Part shown: positions 11,550 to 23,000 of the stretch, piece by piece | How positions within the stretch are numbered: the first letter of the stretch is position 1 | Layout: each line of letters starts with the position of its first letter | Source of the DNA: Diphasiastrum complanatum | Lineage: Eukaryota; Streptophyta; Lycopodiopsida; Lycopodiales; Lycopodiaceae | Assembly: GCA_029204225.1 (NCBI GenBank) | Contig: CM055098.1 | Coordinates: 49,837,120 to 49,901,119 of the forward strand | Direction: 5' to 3' | DNA: 64,000 nt | Translations under genes and position numbers: made by a program | The notes under the pieces: generated by a model | Seen by the model: the letters and a program-made list of their open reading frames with translations, nothing else | Databases searched by the model: none | Told to the model about the DNA's origin: nothing

Positions 11550-11609
11550 AGGGAATACAAAAAGCTGGAGTCAGATTGGAAGTATCTCAAGGGCACACTG
11601 ATTTTGTGA
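11550..11609 (+). pseudogene. Unrecognised gene, exon C
   Basis: Following the TTGCAG acceptor, phase 0 reads REYKKLESDWKYLKGTLIL and then a TGA at 11,607. It extends the acidic, coiled-coil end of exon B (REVAEEE). The short exon and early stop may mean that the gene's true 3' end has been displaced by the neighbouring minus-strand LTR element. Confidence 0.4.
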
Positions 11610-11699
11610 ATCTCATGCAAGAGAGGATCAGTCGGGGGCATAGATTCACTCTGTTTCAAAGACCCCACGTGGTGGGTGGGGCAGACTATATCCACGCCC

Positions 11700-12556
11700 T
11701 TGGGTTTTGTCAAAGTATAGCAAAAAGGACCAATAATGGATCCAAATCAGATCCACAAGTGTGATTGGGTGTTAGATTAGATTGATCTACCAATCTACAC
11801 AAGATTAGATAGCACTAGGTCAAATCTACATCAACAAATCTAACAAGAACAATCAAATATGATCAAAACTTGTACTTGCTGGTTTCACAAGTGTGAATAC
11901 CTATCAGAGTACGGACTACCAGCAAATAATGAAGTACACTAAGCTTAGAAACCATTAGAAGCATAAAATCACAAGACAAATGGAGAGATTACTCAAGAAA
12001 TGCACCAAAACCAAGATTTAGCTTTCTTGTCAATTATGGCCAAATGAGCCACCATATATACACAAGAGCTGATGCTTACTCAGCTGATTTGGCACGTGTG
12101 AGAGTGCCTACTCATTAAAGGATCCACCAATAATCATCAATATGGCACATGGACCAAGTTTCCTAACTTATAGCCACCTCCCTTGATTTTAGGCAATTTT
12201 CCTAATTTATAGGGACCTACACAAATATCTACTACAAGTTGAATCTCACCTACTACTGATGTTTTCACACATGTGATCAGTCCTTGGCACGTGTGAGATC
12301 ACTCCTATCCATGTGAAATAGCTTTTCCTACCAATAAAATGATGCCAAGTGGCATATAGCTAGAAAACTAGATTTTGGCCATTTTAGCCACTAGATCTCA
12401 AATAAAATGGTAGGTACAACCTATATGACTCATCTAAATGATAAATTAATTTATTTCACACTTGGGAACAGGCTCCACACATGTCTAATGATGATATGTA
12501 CTACTCATAATGGTATTTACAAGATTTGATCAAGTTAGCTTTTGCCAATTGTAACA
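11700..12556 (-). repeat. LTR of a minus-strand non-autonomous retroelement (outer edge approximate)
   Basis: On the minus strand, TTTTGAGGAGGAG at about 12,557-12,569 is followed by TGTTACAATTGGCAAAAGC, a polypurine tract plus LTR start. Read further on the minus strand, the LTR has TATATATGGTGGC near 12,055 and GGTAGTCCGTACTCTG near 11,900-11,915, close to a TTCACACTTGTGAAA palindrome. This resembles the matching part of both copia LTRs in the window. The outer edge lies somewhere in 11,650-11,770. Confidence 0.6.
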
Positions 12557-12692
12557 CTCCTCCTCAAAACTAACTTGATAAAAATATGATGATATTGAGA
12601 TTGACTCAGTGGGCTGAATTGGTCTTCAAATATGGATCCTTGTTGGTTCAAAGGTGTGAAGATCAGCCAATGATCTTGATGTCAATCCGAAA

Positions 12693-14651
12693 TCACCGTA
12701 TCCATGATAATGCCTCTTTGATGTTGACTTTTTTGATGAACTTGAGAGCTTTGCACCATCCTAGCACCTCTTTCATTGATTTGTTCCATCCTTGAAGCAT
12801 ATGGTTGATCCAAAAGCTCCTCCTCCTTGAAAATAGCTGCAACTCCATGAGAAAATAAAGAGTCCTTCTTGACTCATGAGGATCACAAAGATCCAACATC
12901 ATGTTACCAAGATCTCGAGGATTAGGCTCATCAACATTGGCAAGACTATGCATGCTATAATAATAAAGAGTTTGTATCATATCTTCATGCTTGGTTTCCA
13001 TGCTAATCTCAGATCTAATGAGGCTAGATACTTCATTATGGAGATAAGTTTCCTTAGAGGATGATTCACTTTCTCTCATAAAGAGTTTACAATTTGCCTC
13101 AATACATGAAAAAAGACAATTTTTCACACTATGAGTGGACAAATCACTCTTGCTCTTGCAAGACTCAAGAGCATACATTTGAAGAAATAACCATTTGCTT
13201 TCTAATTGATCTAAAATCAATTTCAAATCATTAAGAACATCAACTATGTTCTCAATAGAGACATCATACTCAACTAGTATGGCTTTACTCCAACTTTGAG
13301 ATGCAAAAGTTTCACTGAAGCAAATTGATTCACCAAATAACATAAGAGAAACAAGCATGAGATGTATACTACTTGAAATGTGCTCCTCTTTCCCTTGAAA
13401 TGTGAGCCATATGAGCTCAACCATGTCTCTTGATATTCTTCTTGGAATCATAACTTGAGAAGGACTCTCCTCCTCAATCCTTGGCACACTTGAACCTTGA
13501 GATGACTCCTCAAGATCAACTTCTTGGTGCTCCTCCTTGATGGAAATCCATGACCTCCATGTCTCAAAATGATCACAACAAACATGATCATATAATGTGC
13601 ACTTCATATGATCATCAACATTACTTATGCTAGAAACATAAGTCCAAAAATCACCACAACTTGGCTTGATTTTTCTAATATTGAAAAGAAGTATTTCCAT
13701 CTCAATAAGGCTAACTACTTGTTTATGGATATAAGTGTCCACTTTGGATGCTTCACTTATTCTCATAAGAAGTTTACAACTTGCCTTTAAAATTGAAAAT
13801 TTACAATCTTCAACATTATGAATGAACACATCATTCATGATCTTATTGAAACCAACAAAAAATACATTATGAAGACATTTCCATTTCCTTGACTTCATAT
13901 TCAATGTAAGTTTACAAGGAAAACATGCTTTGCTATTTATTAAGGCATCACACTCAACTAGTATTGCCTTAATCCACCTTTGAGATACAAAAATCTCTTC
14001 AAAGCAAAATAGTTCTTCATAGGATTTCATGAGAGCATAAATGAAACTATTTTCATTTTGTGATTGCTCCTCCTTAATCTTTCTTGGTTTCTCTTGGATC
14101 ATAACAATAAATTTGAACTTTTCTAAAGTTCTAAGCAAAATGATTTCCAAGGACATGAAATAAATCCAAGTGACATTTATCTTTGCATCTTGAACCAAAC
14201 AATGCACTTCCAAATGAAAAACTTCTAAAGGTTTGAAATGTGTGATGATGGACTTTTGAAGACAAATCTTGTAAGTCCTTGTGAGACTCCAAGCCTCATG
14301 CATCTTTCCACAAAGGAAACACCTTTCCTTGGATTTGTCCTTCTTTCCTTTGCACTTTGAAATTGAAGCTCCATCCTTCACCTCGGCCCCCTTGCTTTGG
14401 TTCTCCTTGGATGGATTGGTCTTCATTTTGTAGCATCTTGAGACAAAATGATCTCTCTTGCCACAAAGATTGCATTTAGGATCCTTACTTGCCTCCAATA
14501 GGTTGCCACCTATTGATGCCATGATGAGGAAGTAAAACCTAGTGATATGACTTTTCACAATGTAATTTGTGACTCTCAAGAAACTAGATTTGAACACATT
14601 CAACAATCTAGAAGGATCTACACAAGATCTAGACCACAAATTTTGAATCAT
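12693..14651 (-). CDS. 652-aa CCHC-containing open frame with an internal duplication (non-autonomous LTR element)
   Basis: A long uninterrupted frame in DNA that is about two-thirds A+T. A gag-type CCHC zinc knuckle lies at residues 60-73 (CNLCGKRDHFVSRC); a second, decayed one starts at 111 (CFLCGKMH). The upstream ATG is used here, but Met44 just before the knuckle is an equally good start. No protease, integrase, RT or RNase H motif follows. Instead residues about 202-370 and 428-600 are two diverged copies of one module: each has a W-x-KAILVE segment, then about 45 residues later a conserved CK-F/L-S-CK-L-MR-SE block, then a T-Y-H-VSLI-E stretch. A 3' LTR with polypurine tract lies just downstream. 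I infer a non-autonomous retroelement whose pol has been replaced by, or decayed into, a duplicated module of unknown function. Confidence 0.7.
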   Translation of the reverse strand: MIQNLWSRSCVDPSRLLNVFKSSFLRVTNYIVKSHITRFYFLIMASIGGNLLEASKDPKCNLCGKRDHFVSRCYKMKTNPSKENQSKGAEVKDGASISKCKGKKDKSKERCFLCGKMHEAWSLTRTYKICLQKSIITHFKPLEVFHLEVHCLVQDAKINVTWIYFMSLEIILLRTLEKFKFIVMIQEKPRKIKEEQSQNENSFIYALMKSYEELFCFEEIFVSQRWIKAILVECDALINSKACFPCKLTLNMKSRKWKCLHNVFFVGFNKIMNDVFIHNVEDCKFSILKASCKLLMRISEASKVDTYIHKQVVSLIEMEILLFNIRKIKPSCGDFWTYVSSISNVDDHMKCTLYDHVCCDHFETWRSWISIKEEHQEVDLEESSQGSSVPRIEEESPSQVMIPRRISRDMVELIWLTFQGKEEHISSSIHLMLVSLMLFGESICFSETFASQSWSKAILVEYDVSIENIVDVLNDLKLILDQLESKWLFLQMYALESCKSKSDLSTHSVKNCLFSCIEANCKLFMRESESSSKETYLHNEVSSLIRSEISMETKHEDMIQTLYYYSMHSLANVDEPNPRDLGNMMLDLCDPHESRRTLYFLMELQLFSRRRSFWINHMLQGWNKSMKEVLGWCKALKFIKKVNIKEALSWIR

Positions 14652-14739
14652 ATCTATTTCAACATAGTCATAGTTTGAATCATATCATTTGAAAACTAAT
14701 CTTTGCTTTGATCACTAAGACAAAAGCACTCTATCAAAT

Positions 14740-15470
14740 CACAAAAATCAGATCCAAACACCCCTATTGGACTCAACAAATACCAATGAATCTTCCTCTC
14801 GAGATTTGGAATGGATTTGAAAAGATTTGACACCTAGATTTTCCTTTTCTCTTGATTAGTTCTCTCAACTTTTGAGATTCTTGAACAAAGTATGGGTTTT
14901 GTTTCAAATACTTGAAAAACAAACTTAGTCACTTATTGTGGAATCACTCTTGACCCAAATAATCTCACTCTTGAGATTTGGATTGAATTTGATTTGATTT
15001 GACAACAAATTAAACCACTAATTTTCACAGAAAAAAGGATCTACACTAGATCACAAAAACTTGACATGTATACTTGATTCAAACACACAAAGATCAGATC
15101 CAATCACCCCTTTTGGAATCCCTCTTGACCCAAAGAATCTCACTCTTGAGATTTGGAATGGACATAAAATGGTTTGATAACAATCTATGTCAATAATTTT
15201 TCACCAAGCTTAAAATTTAGACATCTAGAGATTCACAAAGATCCCAACCATGCATGAACACTCAAATATGGACTCCTCCATGTTCTAGACTCTTAATGGG
15301 ATCACAACTTGACCCTCACACTCTCACAAAGAAAGTTGAATATAACTTATTTGAGTTTCATACATATAATGTCAAAATTTTGCTCAAAAAATTGAATTCA
15401 TTCACCCCTATTGGACTCCACCAAGTACCAATGACTCTATCTCTTTAGAGTTGGAATGAAATTCAAATTT
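14740..15470. repeat. Imperfect repeats upstream of the 652-aa frame
   Basis: Four or so diverged copies of a block carrying CACCCCTATTGGACTC or a variant, then TCTCACTCTTGAGATTTGG and AATGGA (about 14,760, 14,950, 15,105 and 15,400). Minus-strand transcripts from this element would read through it as a leader. No coding signal and no initiator-Met priming site was found, so the 5' LTR is missing or too diverged to see. Confidence 0.6.
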
Positions 15471-16900
15471 CCAGAAATGTGATACTTCTCTCTCACTAAG
15501 ATATGTGCTTACAAAGAGCTAATGCCACTTAGCAAGATTTGATCACAATGAAGAAGACAAATTTTCCACCAAAGTCAAGAATTGAGTTACTAGTTCTTGC
15601 CCTCTACAAAGGAAGGATCTCTTGGAAATTTTGGATCAACCACAACACATATGCCTCACTCACCTTTATGACTTTAATTCAAGCCAAAAAACACACTCAC
15701 ACACTTGAGTAGGGGTGAACAATGTGATTTGGATCTCAAATTTTTCTCCTAGTACTTGCCAACAATTCTTATCACATAGGTAGATTTTGCCTTTATGAGT
15801 GTTTGTGCTTTAGAAATTCACCGTTAGCCGATATTTCCGCACGGAAAATCGAGCTAACATTGAAGTTTAAGTTTGCAATAATTCAAAAGACCGGCATGTA
15901 AAACCCGATTATTAGAGAAAAATCAGCATAAATTTGCCTGAGAATTGGGTCTCAGCCCGTCCTAAAGTGGCTAGACATAGTTTGAAAGTAAGAAACAGAC
16001 TTTCGAAAAAATCGTCAAAAATATTTTGTGGTCAAGTTTTGTAAGATCGAGCCAAAAGTGCCGGTCCACCTAGAATTGGGTCCCAACCCGTCCTAAATGA
16101 GGCTAGGGAAAATTTTGCGACCTTAGAAATGGCCGGTAAATATTTTACGGCTTTTCAAAAAAAATGGCCAGTTGTAAAAAAATAGCCGGTATGACCGTGC
16201 TAAAATCTCACCATGTACTGAGTCCATTTTTATTAATATATGATCACTCAGTGTATTTTTCAGGGAAACCGTGTTGTCGTGGGAGCCCTAGTCATGAATG
16301 CCAAAAAAGTCAACCACAGAAGAAAAAACCGAGAAAGAAAAGTTTCGGGTAAAAAGGGACCGGGAAATATGGATTCAGTGTCAAGGACTCACAGAAACCC
16401 TAACGGCAAAGTTTGGGCAATTTACGGGCAATTAACGAAATGTGCGGGCCAAGTGGTTACCCAACAGGCCAAAAATTCAGACAAATGAGCAGTAGGCGCA
16501 CGGCCCTTGAAAAAACGAAGAAAGGCCAAAAACGAAGGTACCCAAAGAAAAAATGAAGGCCGCCTACTAAAAATAGGGGTTGAAAAAGGGCCTCACCCAA
16601 AATTTGGATATTAAATGCCAAAACACCTTGGAGGCTAAAAAATTTGGGAGGTACACCCACTAGCCATTGACATTTTGGGCTTCTAGGGTGTACAAAAGGA
16701 GAAACTTAAATGGCTTCCCTAGCCTTTGACAAAAATGGCATCTTGGCTAGTTTTGGAAGAGAGCCTTGAATGCACCACTCCCCCACTCTCTTATGGAGGC
16801 CACTAGGTGTACTATCAAATGGGTTGAGGACAAATGGCAAAGAGGGCTTGAAGGGCATGAAAATTGGAAAAGCTTCATTTTGAAGGGGGACACTTGGGTT
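15471..16900. other. No gene; LTR-like non-coding sequence with a core promoter at its end
   Basis: Non-coding. From about 15,830 the words CCGGTA, AATTGGGTC(T/C)CA(G/A)CCCGTCCTAAA recur (two related blocks at about 15,940 and 16,070). This looks like the U3 part of an unassigned LTR, leading to the TATA box at 16,909. Confidence 0.4.
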
Positions 16901-16906
16901 TTCCTA

Positions 16907-16917
16907 TAAAAAGGAGC
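16907..16917 (+). promoter_or_regulatory. TATA box of an LTR-like promoter
   Basis: CCTATAAAAAGG followed by GAGCCAACTC and a G/T-rich leader is a typical plant retroelement core promoter. No LTR pair was matched, so the owner element is unknown; the gypsy integrase split at 18,809 is a possible partner. Confidence 0.5.
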
Positions 16918-17499
16918 CAACTCTTTGTATTTGAGAGGTTGTGTAAAATGTGTGTTGAGAGTTAGTGTGTTGAGAGTTAGCATGTGTGTAAGTGGGATGT
17001 TGAGAGGTAATTCTGTTTGGTGAGAGAGATGGATTGTGCTTTTCTTTTCTTCGATGCTTGAAATGGATGTTTGGTGAATGCTTAAGTTGGAGAGTTCAAT
17101 ATTGATTCTTGTTCTCACTTTATGTAGTACTTGTGGATCGATGTCTGGTTAGTAATGCTTGTTTCATAGTTGTTGATGCATTGTTAGTGTAGTTACATTT
17201 ACGTTGAGGGAGAGGGAGAGGGTGAGGGTGAGTGGGTGTTTCATTGATTGGTGTTTTTGGGTGTTAAGTAGGGTAGTTACTTCTTGCTATCTTACTTTGG
17301 TTTTAGGTTGTGGTGGTAGTCTCTCACACATCAGAAGAATAGTGGATGCTTGTTTCTTATTCATTGTTGGTTGGTAGAATGTGTTGAGAGTTGGAGGGTT
17401 TCAATGTTTAAGAGGGTTTGTTTGTGAGGTGACTATCGTTGCTCATCATATGTTTGACAGATTATGGTCTATTGACGGATTAATGCCATTGTCGAATGC

Positions 17500-17930
17500 T
17501 TGTACCCGCTCGTTATCTGATTGTCAGCGCTGCCCTGCTGCCCTGCTGGCCCTACGATCTACTATGGCCCTGTACCACCTGCCTGCGGCCAAAAAACCCT
17601 GCCTGCGGCCCTTCTCTGCCTGCCTACATTTTTCAGAGTTCGTTGAATGTCTCCTGCCATCGCCATCTGCCTGTGCGACCTACTTGCCCCTGTGACCTAC
17701 CTGCCTCACGATCTGTTGCGACCTGCCCTGCCCTGCTACTGATCTGCCCTCTGTCTATGACCTACTACCTATCTACGGCCTGTTTTCAAGCTGGTTTTTC
17801 CTGCAGCCACCTACTGTACCTACCTACGGCGTGGAATCATCTACGAACAGAGTCCTATGACCTGTTTTCGGGCTCCCCTGTCTACTGCGATCTGCGACGA
17901 CCTGCCTCACTGTCTATGTGCTAGCTGTGA
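17500..17930 (+). repeat. Degenerate (GAC)CTGCC repeat tract
   Basis: A C-rich stretch with many copies of CTGCC, GACCTGCC, CTACGGCCTG and ACCTACCTGCC. Open frames across it are a consequence of the repeat composition. No protein family is recognised. Confidence 0.6.
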
Positions 17931-18629
17931 AATGTGCGACAACCTGCGAAATTTTTTTGACAGTCTGTGGAAAGGTGTTTTCCAGTTCTCTGCTCTCATC
18001 CATGTGTTGGCATAAACGACAAGCTCAATCGATCGGTTTGAAGTCTGAAGACAAACGAAAGTGGTTCAAAGCATTCATGACTAGTACTTCTCCGATTACC
18101 GATCACCTACGCTCACACTGAGGTATAATTTTGCTTCATCTCGGGTTTTTTTTTGAGACATTATTTTGGTACTTACTTGCTTTCCGTAGGGATACGCAAG
18201 CTTGAAGTCCATACTTGCCTTCGTCTATTGAGTGAATGGTCCGTATAAGATAACGAGAAATCATTTTTTTATTGTGGTTGGAATTGTTCTACAGTAACAA
18301 GAATCATAGTTGTAGCATGCTAGTACTGGGTGAGGTGTTTCATATTTTAGAACTTCATTATTTTAATGATTCCGCACTTACACTGTCTCTACTATGACAC
18401 AATCAATTGTGATCTTTTTTTAACAAGTAGACACGGAAGTATCAGGTCTATACGTATTTGTGGGTTTACCGGTAGTATGGACTCAGAATTACTTGCTTGC
18501 AATTGCAATGTTGTTTGCTTGAGTCCAGTAATTGCAAGTACCTAACTAGTGAATGGATTGTCGTAGAGTATGGGTCGATTGTGCATTACAGTGAATCGTT
18601 TTTTAGAACAAATTCAAATTTAGTCCGGA
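17931..18629. other. No gene seen
   Basis: A+T-rich sequence between the CTGCC tract and the gypsy integrase. It may be internal gypsy sequence too decayed to read. I see no motif in it. Confidence 0.4.
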
Positions 18630-18809
18630 ATCGTAATAGTTTATAAACAGATGCGGCATGGCTAATTAGAAGGGTTGTATCAAAGATGCGTCACTCTTGA
18701 AGAAGCCAAATTTATATTAGAGGAGTGTCACGATTCTGCCTGTGGGGGCCACTTTTCCGGCCAGCTCACAGGGCAAAAAATTTCGAGGGCGGGTTACTGG
18801 TGGCCGACA
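18630..18809 (+). pseudogene. Ty3/gypsy integrase, zinc-binding (HHCC) part, left half of a split gene
   Basis: The frame from about 18,666 reads LYQRCVTLEEAKFILEECH, then ACGGHFSGQLTGQKI and RAGYWWPT. This is the first half of the HHCC domain of gypsy integrases, with both histidines visible. It stops abruptly at the left border of the complete copia element. The sequence after that element (24,671 on) continues the same frame with LFQDAHLHARNC. The copia insertion therefore splits this integrase inside the WPTLFxDA motif. Confidence 0.9.
18805..18809. repeat. Target-site duplication (left copy), CGACA
   Basis: CGACA directly before the left LTR matches CGACA at 24,671-24,675 directly after the right LTR. 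Five bp is the normal copia duplication. Confidence 0.95.
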
Positions 18810-19462
18810 TGTGAAAAATTGTCAACTAGTAGTATTTTCCTAACTTGAGATTTTGTAGGCCTATGGCCAAATAAAAGTTAGAGATAGGTTCATACATGTA
18901 TGTAGAGGCCCAAAGTATGTGTACACTACTTTTGAGGTCACATTAATTAGAGGAGGTCGAGTGTGGAGCTCTTCTATTGGCTCATAATTTGGTGCATTCC
19001 TATTTGACCAAATTTCTAGGTATATGGGTGAATCCTATTGGACCCCAATTTTAGCCTATCATAAGACAAGTGGCCAAGAGGCACTATGGCTGCTATAAAT
19101 AGCCATCTCCACGAGTATGTACACATCTCATTTTCATTCTATTGAATGAATGTTATGCTCTTTGAAGGTCCATCTTCTTCTCTCTCACTTTTTTGTTCAT
19201 ATCTTGCATTCTAGCCACTAGAATTGTGATTTCTTTGTTGCTATGGCTTCACACGTGTGAAATGCAGGTTGTAGGCTCTGAAGTACGGACAGGGACAGCA
19301 AGTTTCTGTTTGTGGAAGCTTATGATCAGATTTTGATGTTTAGTTGATGTTTAGTATGCTTAACATCACAATTTCTATCATTTTTTCAATCTAGATGTGC
19401 ATAACTTCCATGGCCAAGATCTTTATGAAACTTTAGCATCTTTTGGATCTGAGTTTTTCACA
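18810..19462 (+). repeat. 5' LTR of the complete copia element
   Basis: 653 bp, TGTGAAAAATTGTC to GAGTTTTTCACA, with the terminal TG...CA. Core promoter TATAAATA lies at 19,094-19,101. The palindrome TTCACACGTGTGAA (about 19,249) contains a CACGTG G-box-like core, a plausible cis-regulatory site. Confidence 0.96.
19094..19101 (+). promoter_or_regulatory. TATA box in the copia 5' LTR
   Basis: GCTATAAATAGCC, about 370 bp upstream of the LTR end. The copy in the 3' LTR is at 24,302-24,309 and could fire outward into flanking DNA. Confidence 0.75.
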
Positions 19463-19474
19463 TGGTATCAGAGC
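19463..19474 (+). promoter_or_regulatory. Primer-binding site, initiator-Met tRNA
   Basis: TGGTATCAGAGC directly abuts the LTR end with no spacer. It is a perfect match to the standard plant copia priming site. Confidence 0.95.
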
Positions 19475-20071
19475 ATTAGGCGGCCAAATGTGCAGGTTTT
19501 GCCAGATTTAGAAGAGATTTGTGGGCGAGTTTGCTTTTGTAGCATTCCAATCAAGTTTCTAGCTAAAAATCTTGTTGATTTATGTGTAGAAATTGGATCT
19601 TTGTGATCAAAACATCATTTGTATGCATTTCAATTGAAGTAGGGCGAATTCCCTCTGTACTTATCAGAATAAGGAGACAAAAATTGTTTTGGAAAGAGGG
19701 AGATGCAAGATCCAACAAGATCCTATTAGTTTTCCATTCTAGCATATAGTTTTTTGATTCAATTTCTTGCTTCTTCATGTCAAAAACTTCAAAATTGATG
19801 TAACCCTCTGATTTTCAGTTTGCTGAATGATTCAAGAGTGTATTTCAATCTTAGGAGTGAGGGAAAAGCAAGTATATTGAGGTTTGGTCTTGGTTTGATC
19901 AAGAAATCATAAAACTAGTGGCTAAAATTAAGGAAAAAGTGAGGAAAAGAGAGAAAAAGTAAGGTTTTAGGTTCCAAATCTTTGTGATTTCTTCTTGTGT
20001 TTCATTTGTTGATTCAAGAGAGTGCTTAGTGCATTGGAACAGGTCAAAGATCAGAGATCAATCATTGCAAC

Positions 20072-23000
20072 ATGGCTACAAATGGAGGCTACATGTTGGA
20101 AAGCAATGATAGGCTTACCTCCCTCAACTATTCTACTTGGAAAGTAAGGATGGAGTCTTTGCTTGAGATGAATGAGTTGATGGATATTGTTGTAGGTGTG
20201 GAGGAGAGACCTTTGGCACCTCAAGAACAATTGAGGTATGACAAGAGGGCAAAGAAAGCCCTTCACATGATCAAGATGAATGTGACAAATGAGCTTATCA
20301 AAGAGGTTGGTAAGTGCACATCATCTAGTGAAGCTTGGGAAGCCTTGAAGAAGGTTTATGAATCCAAGTCTACTTCTAGAGTGTTGACTTTAAGAAGGCA
20401 AATCTTTTCTTGTATGCAAAAGAAGAGTGAGAATGGACATGCTTTTGTTTTGAGAGTTAAAGCATTGAATGATGAGTTAGCATGCATTAATGATGGCATA
20501 AATAATGAGGAGCTTGTTCAAGTGATTCTCAATGGCTTGTTGGATGATCATGCTAATCTTGTTCAAAGTTATGCTATCCAAAAATGTTTACCAAGTGTTG
20601 GAGACTTGCAAGAGGTCTTGTTGGCTGAAGAATTCAGGTTGCAAGCAAGAGTGGGAGCATCTTCTACATCTCAAGGAGGAGAAGAGGAGGCAATGTTCTC
20701 TAAAGGCAAGTTCAAGGGCAAAGGTAAAAGCAATTGGTCTAAAGGGCAAGACCAAGGTGAGCACTCTACTTTTGGCAAAAAGAAGGATAGATCTAAGCTA
20801 AAATGTTTCTATTGTGGAGTCAAAGGGCATTTTGCTAGTGATTGTTTTAAGAAAAAGAGGGATCAAGGGGAAAAGCAAACCAATCTAACTATTGATGAGG
20901 GTGGGGATGAGCTTCTTTCAAATGATGCTTTTGTTATGTCATCTTGCTTGTTGGCTAATCATGGAGACATTGATCCTTGGTGGATTGATAGTGGAGCCAC
21001 TTCTCATATGACATATCATAAAGAGTATTTTTCATCTTTAATGGCATTTGATGGTGATAGGAAGGTAATCTATACCGCAAATGATGGTGAGTGTGCAATC
21101 AAGGGGATTGGCACAATTCCTATTTCACTTTCTACAAATAGGAATATAGAATTGAAAGATGTTTTGCTCATTCCATCCATTACCAAGAACTTACTTAGTG
21201 TAAGCCAAATGCTTGACAAAGGATTCAAAGTTGAGTTTGATGGTGATGCTTGCTTGATCAAAAAGGGGTGTAGTATCATTGCAAAAGGGAAAAGGCAAGG
21301 GAAATTGTTCAAGCTTGATGCATGTGTTGTTGCTAACCAAGTTGGATGCATGGCAAATGAACAAATGTCAATTCAAGAGGTATGGCATAAAAGGATGGGA
21401 CATCTCAACTACAAGGCCTTGGAGGTAATAGCCAAAAAGGAGGTAGTAAGGGGACTTCCCAAGTCTCTTACTTGCTTGAATCATGTTTGTGAAGAATGTG
21501 CTTTGTCTAAATCACATAGATTGCCATATACTAGATCTATATCTAGATCTAAGATGCCTTTTTCTCTCTTGCATTCGGATATTCATGGTGTTACTACAAT
21601 TAGCAATGGAGGTGCTAAGATGTATGTAACTTTCATTGATGATTTTAGTAGATTTTGTTGGGTTTATCTACTAAAGAGCAAGGATGAGCTGTTTGATGTG
21701 TTTGTCAAGTTCAAAGTTGCTATTGAGACTCAATTTACAACCAAAATCAAATGCTTGAGGAGCGACAATGGTGGTGAATACATTTCTAACAAATTCAAAG
21801 CCTTTTGCGATGAGCATGGGATCAAGAGGGAGTACACATGTCCAAGAACACCACAACAAAATGGAGTGGCCGAGAGGAAGAATAGAACCTTGTGTGAGAG
21901 TGCAAAGGCAATGAGATTGAATGCTAATCTTCCTAAACCTTTTTGGAGTGATGCTTTGTTGTGTGCAAATTTCCTATGCAATAGATGGCCAAGTGTTGTA
22001 TTGGAAGGAAAAACCCCTTTTGAAGCTTTGTTTGGTACGAAGCCTAATGTCAAGTTTCTAAGAACTTTTGGATGCATTTGCTACTTCAACATTACTCTTG
22101 ATGATAGAACTAAGGAGGATCCATCTTCAAGAAAGGGCATTTTTGTTGGTTATAGTGAAGTAAGCAAAGCATATAGGATTTATGTTCCTTCAATCAAGAA
22201 AGTGTTCACAAGTAGGGATGTCATTTTTGATGAAGGTAACATTCCAAAAGTTGTTTCAAGTGATGATGGTGTTGTTGCAACTAATGTGCTTGATGACAAT
22301 GGAGTTGATGACACATTGGATGTGGATGTTGAAGAAGCCTCTTCAAGTCAAATTCCAAGGAGAACTCCAAGGCATAAAGTGAAACCCTCAAGGCTCACTT
22401 ATGATGGCAAAGGTAAGCAAGTGGTGGATGGATCCAACTATGCTTTCCTAACTTCTTTTGATGTACCTTCATGTGTAGATGAAGCAAGGCAAGAAGAGGA
22501 ATGGATCCAAGCAATGGATCTTGAGTTTGAAGCACTTATGAAGAACAACACATGGAGATTGGTGGAGCTTCCAAAGGGCAAAAGTGCAATTGGATGCAAA
22601 TGGATCTTCAAGGTAAAGACAAATCAAGATGGATCTATCAACAAGTTGAAGGCAAGGTTGGTGGCTAAAGGTTATGCTCAAGAGCATGGCATTGACTATG
22701 AGGAAACCTTTGCACCCGTGGCAAAGATGGTGAGCATAAGAGTAATCATTTCCCTTGCAACTCTTTATGGATGGGATCTTTGGCAATTAGACATTTCTAA
22801 TGCTTTCTTGAATGGTGATCTTGAAGAGGAAGTCTACATGGAGCAACCCGAGAGCTATGTTTCTCATAGCAAGCCTAATCATGTGTGTTTTCTACAAAAA
22901 AGTTTGTATGGTCTTAAGCAAGCACCAAGGAGTTGGTATGCTAGGCTTAACTCTTTTCTACTTTCTCAAAACTTCACTATGAGTGAGTATGATCATTCAC

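Noticed and set aside
17381-17924. Frames of 104 and 142 aa rich in Cys, Pro and Leu
   Set aside because: They arise from the CTGCC repeat composition. Two frames are open over the same DNA and neither has a motif.
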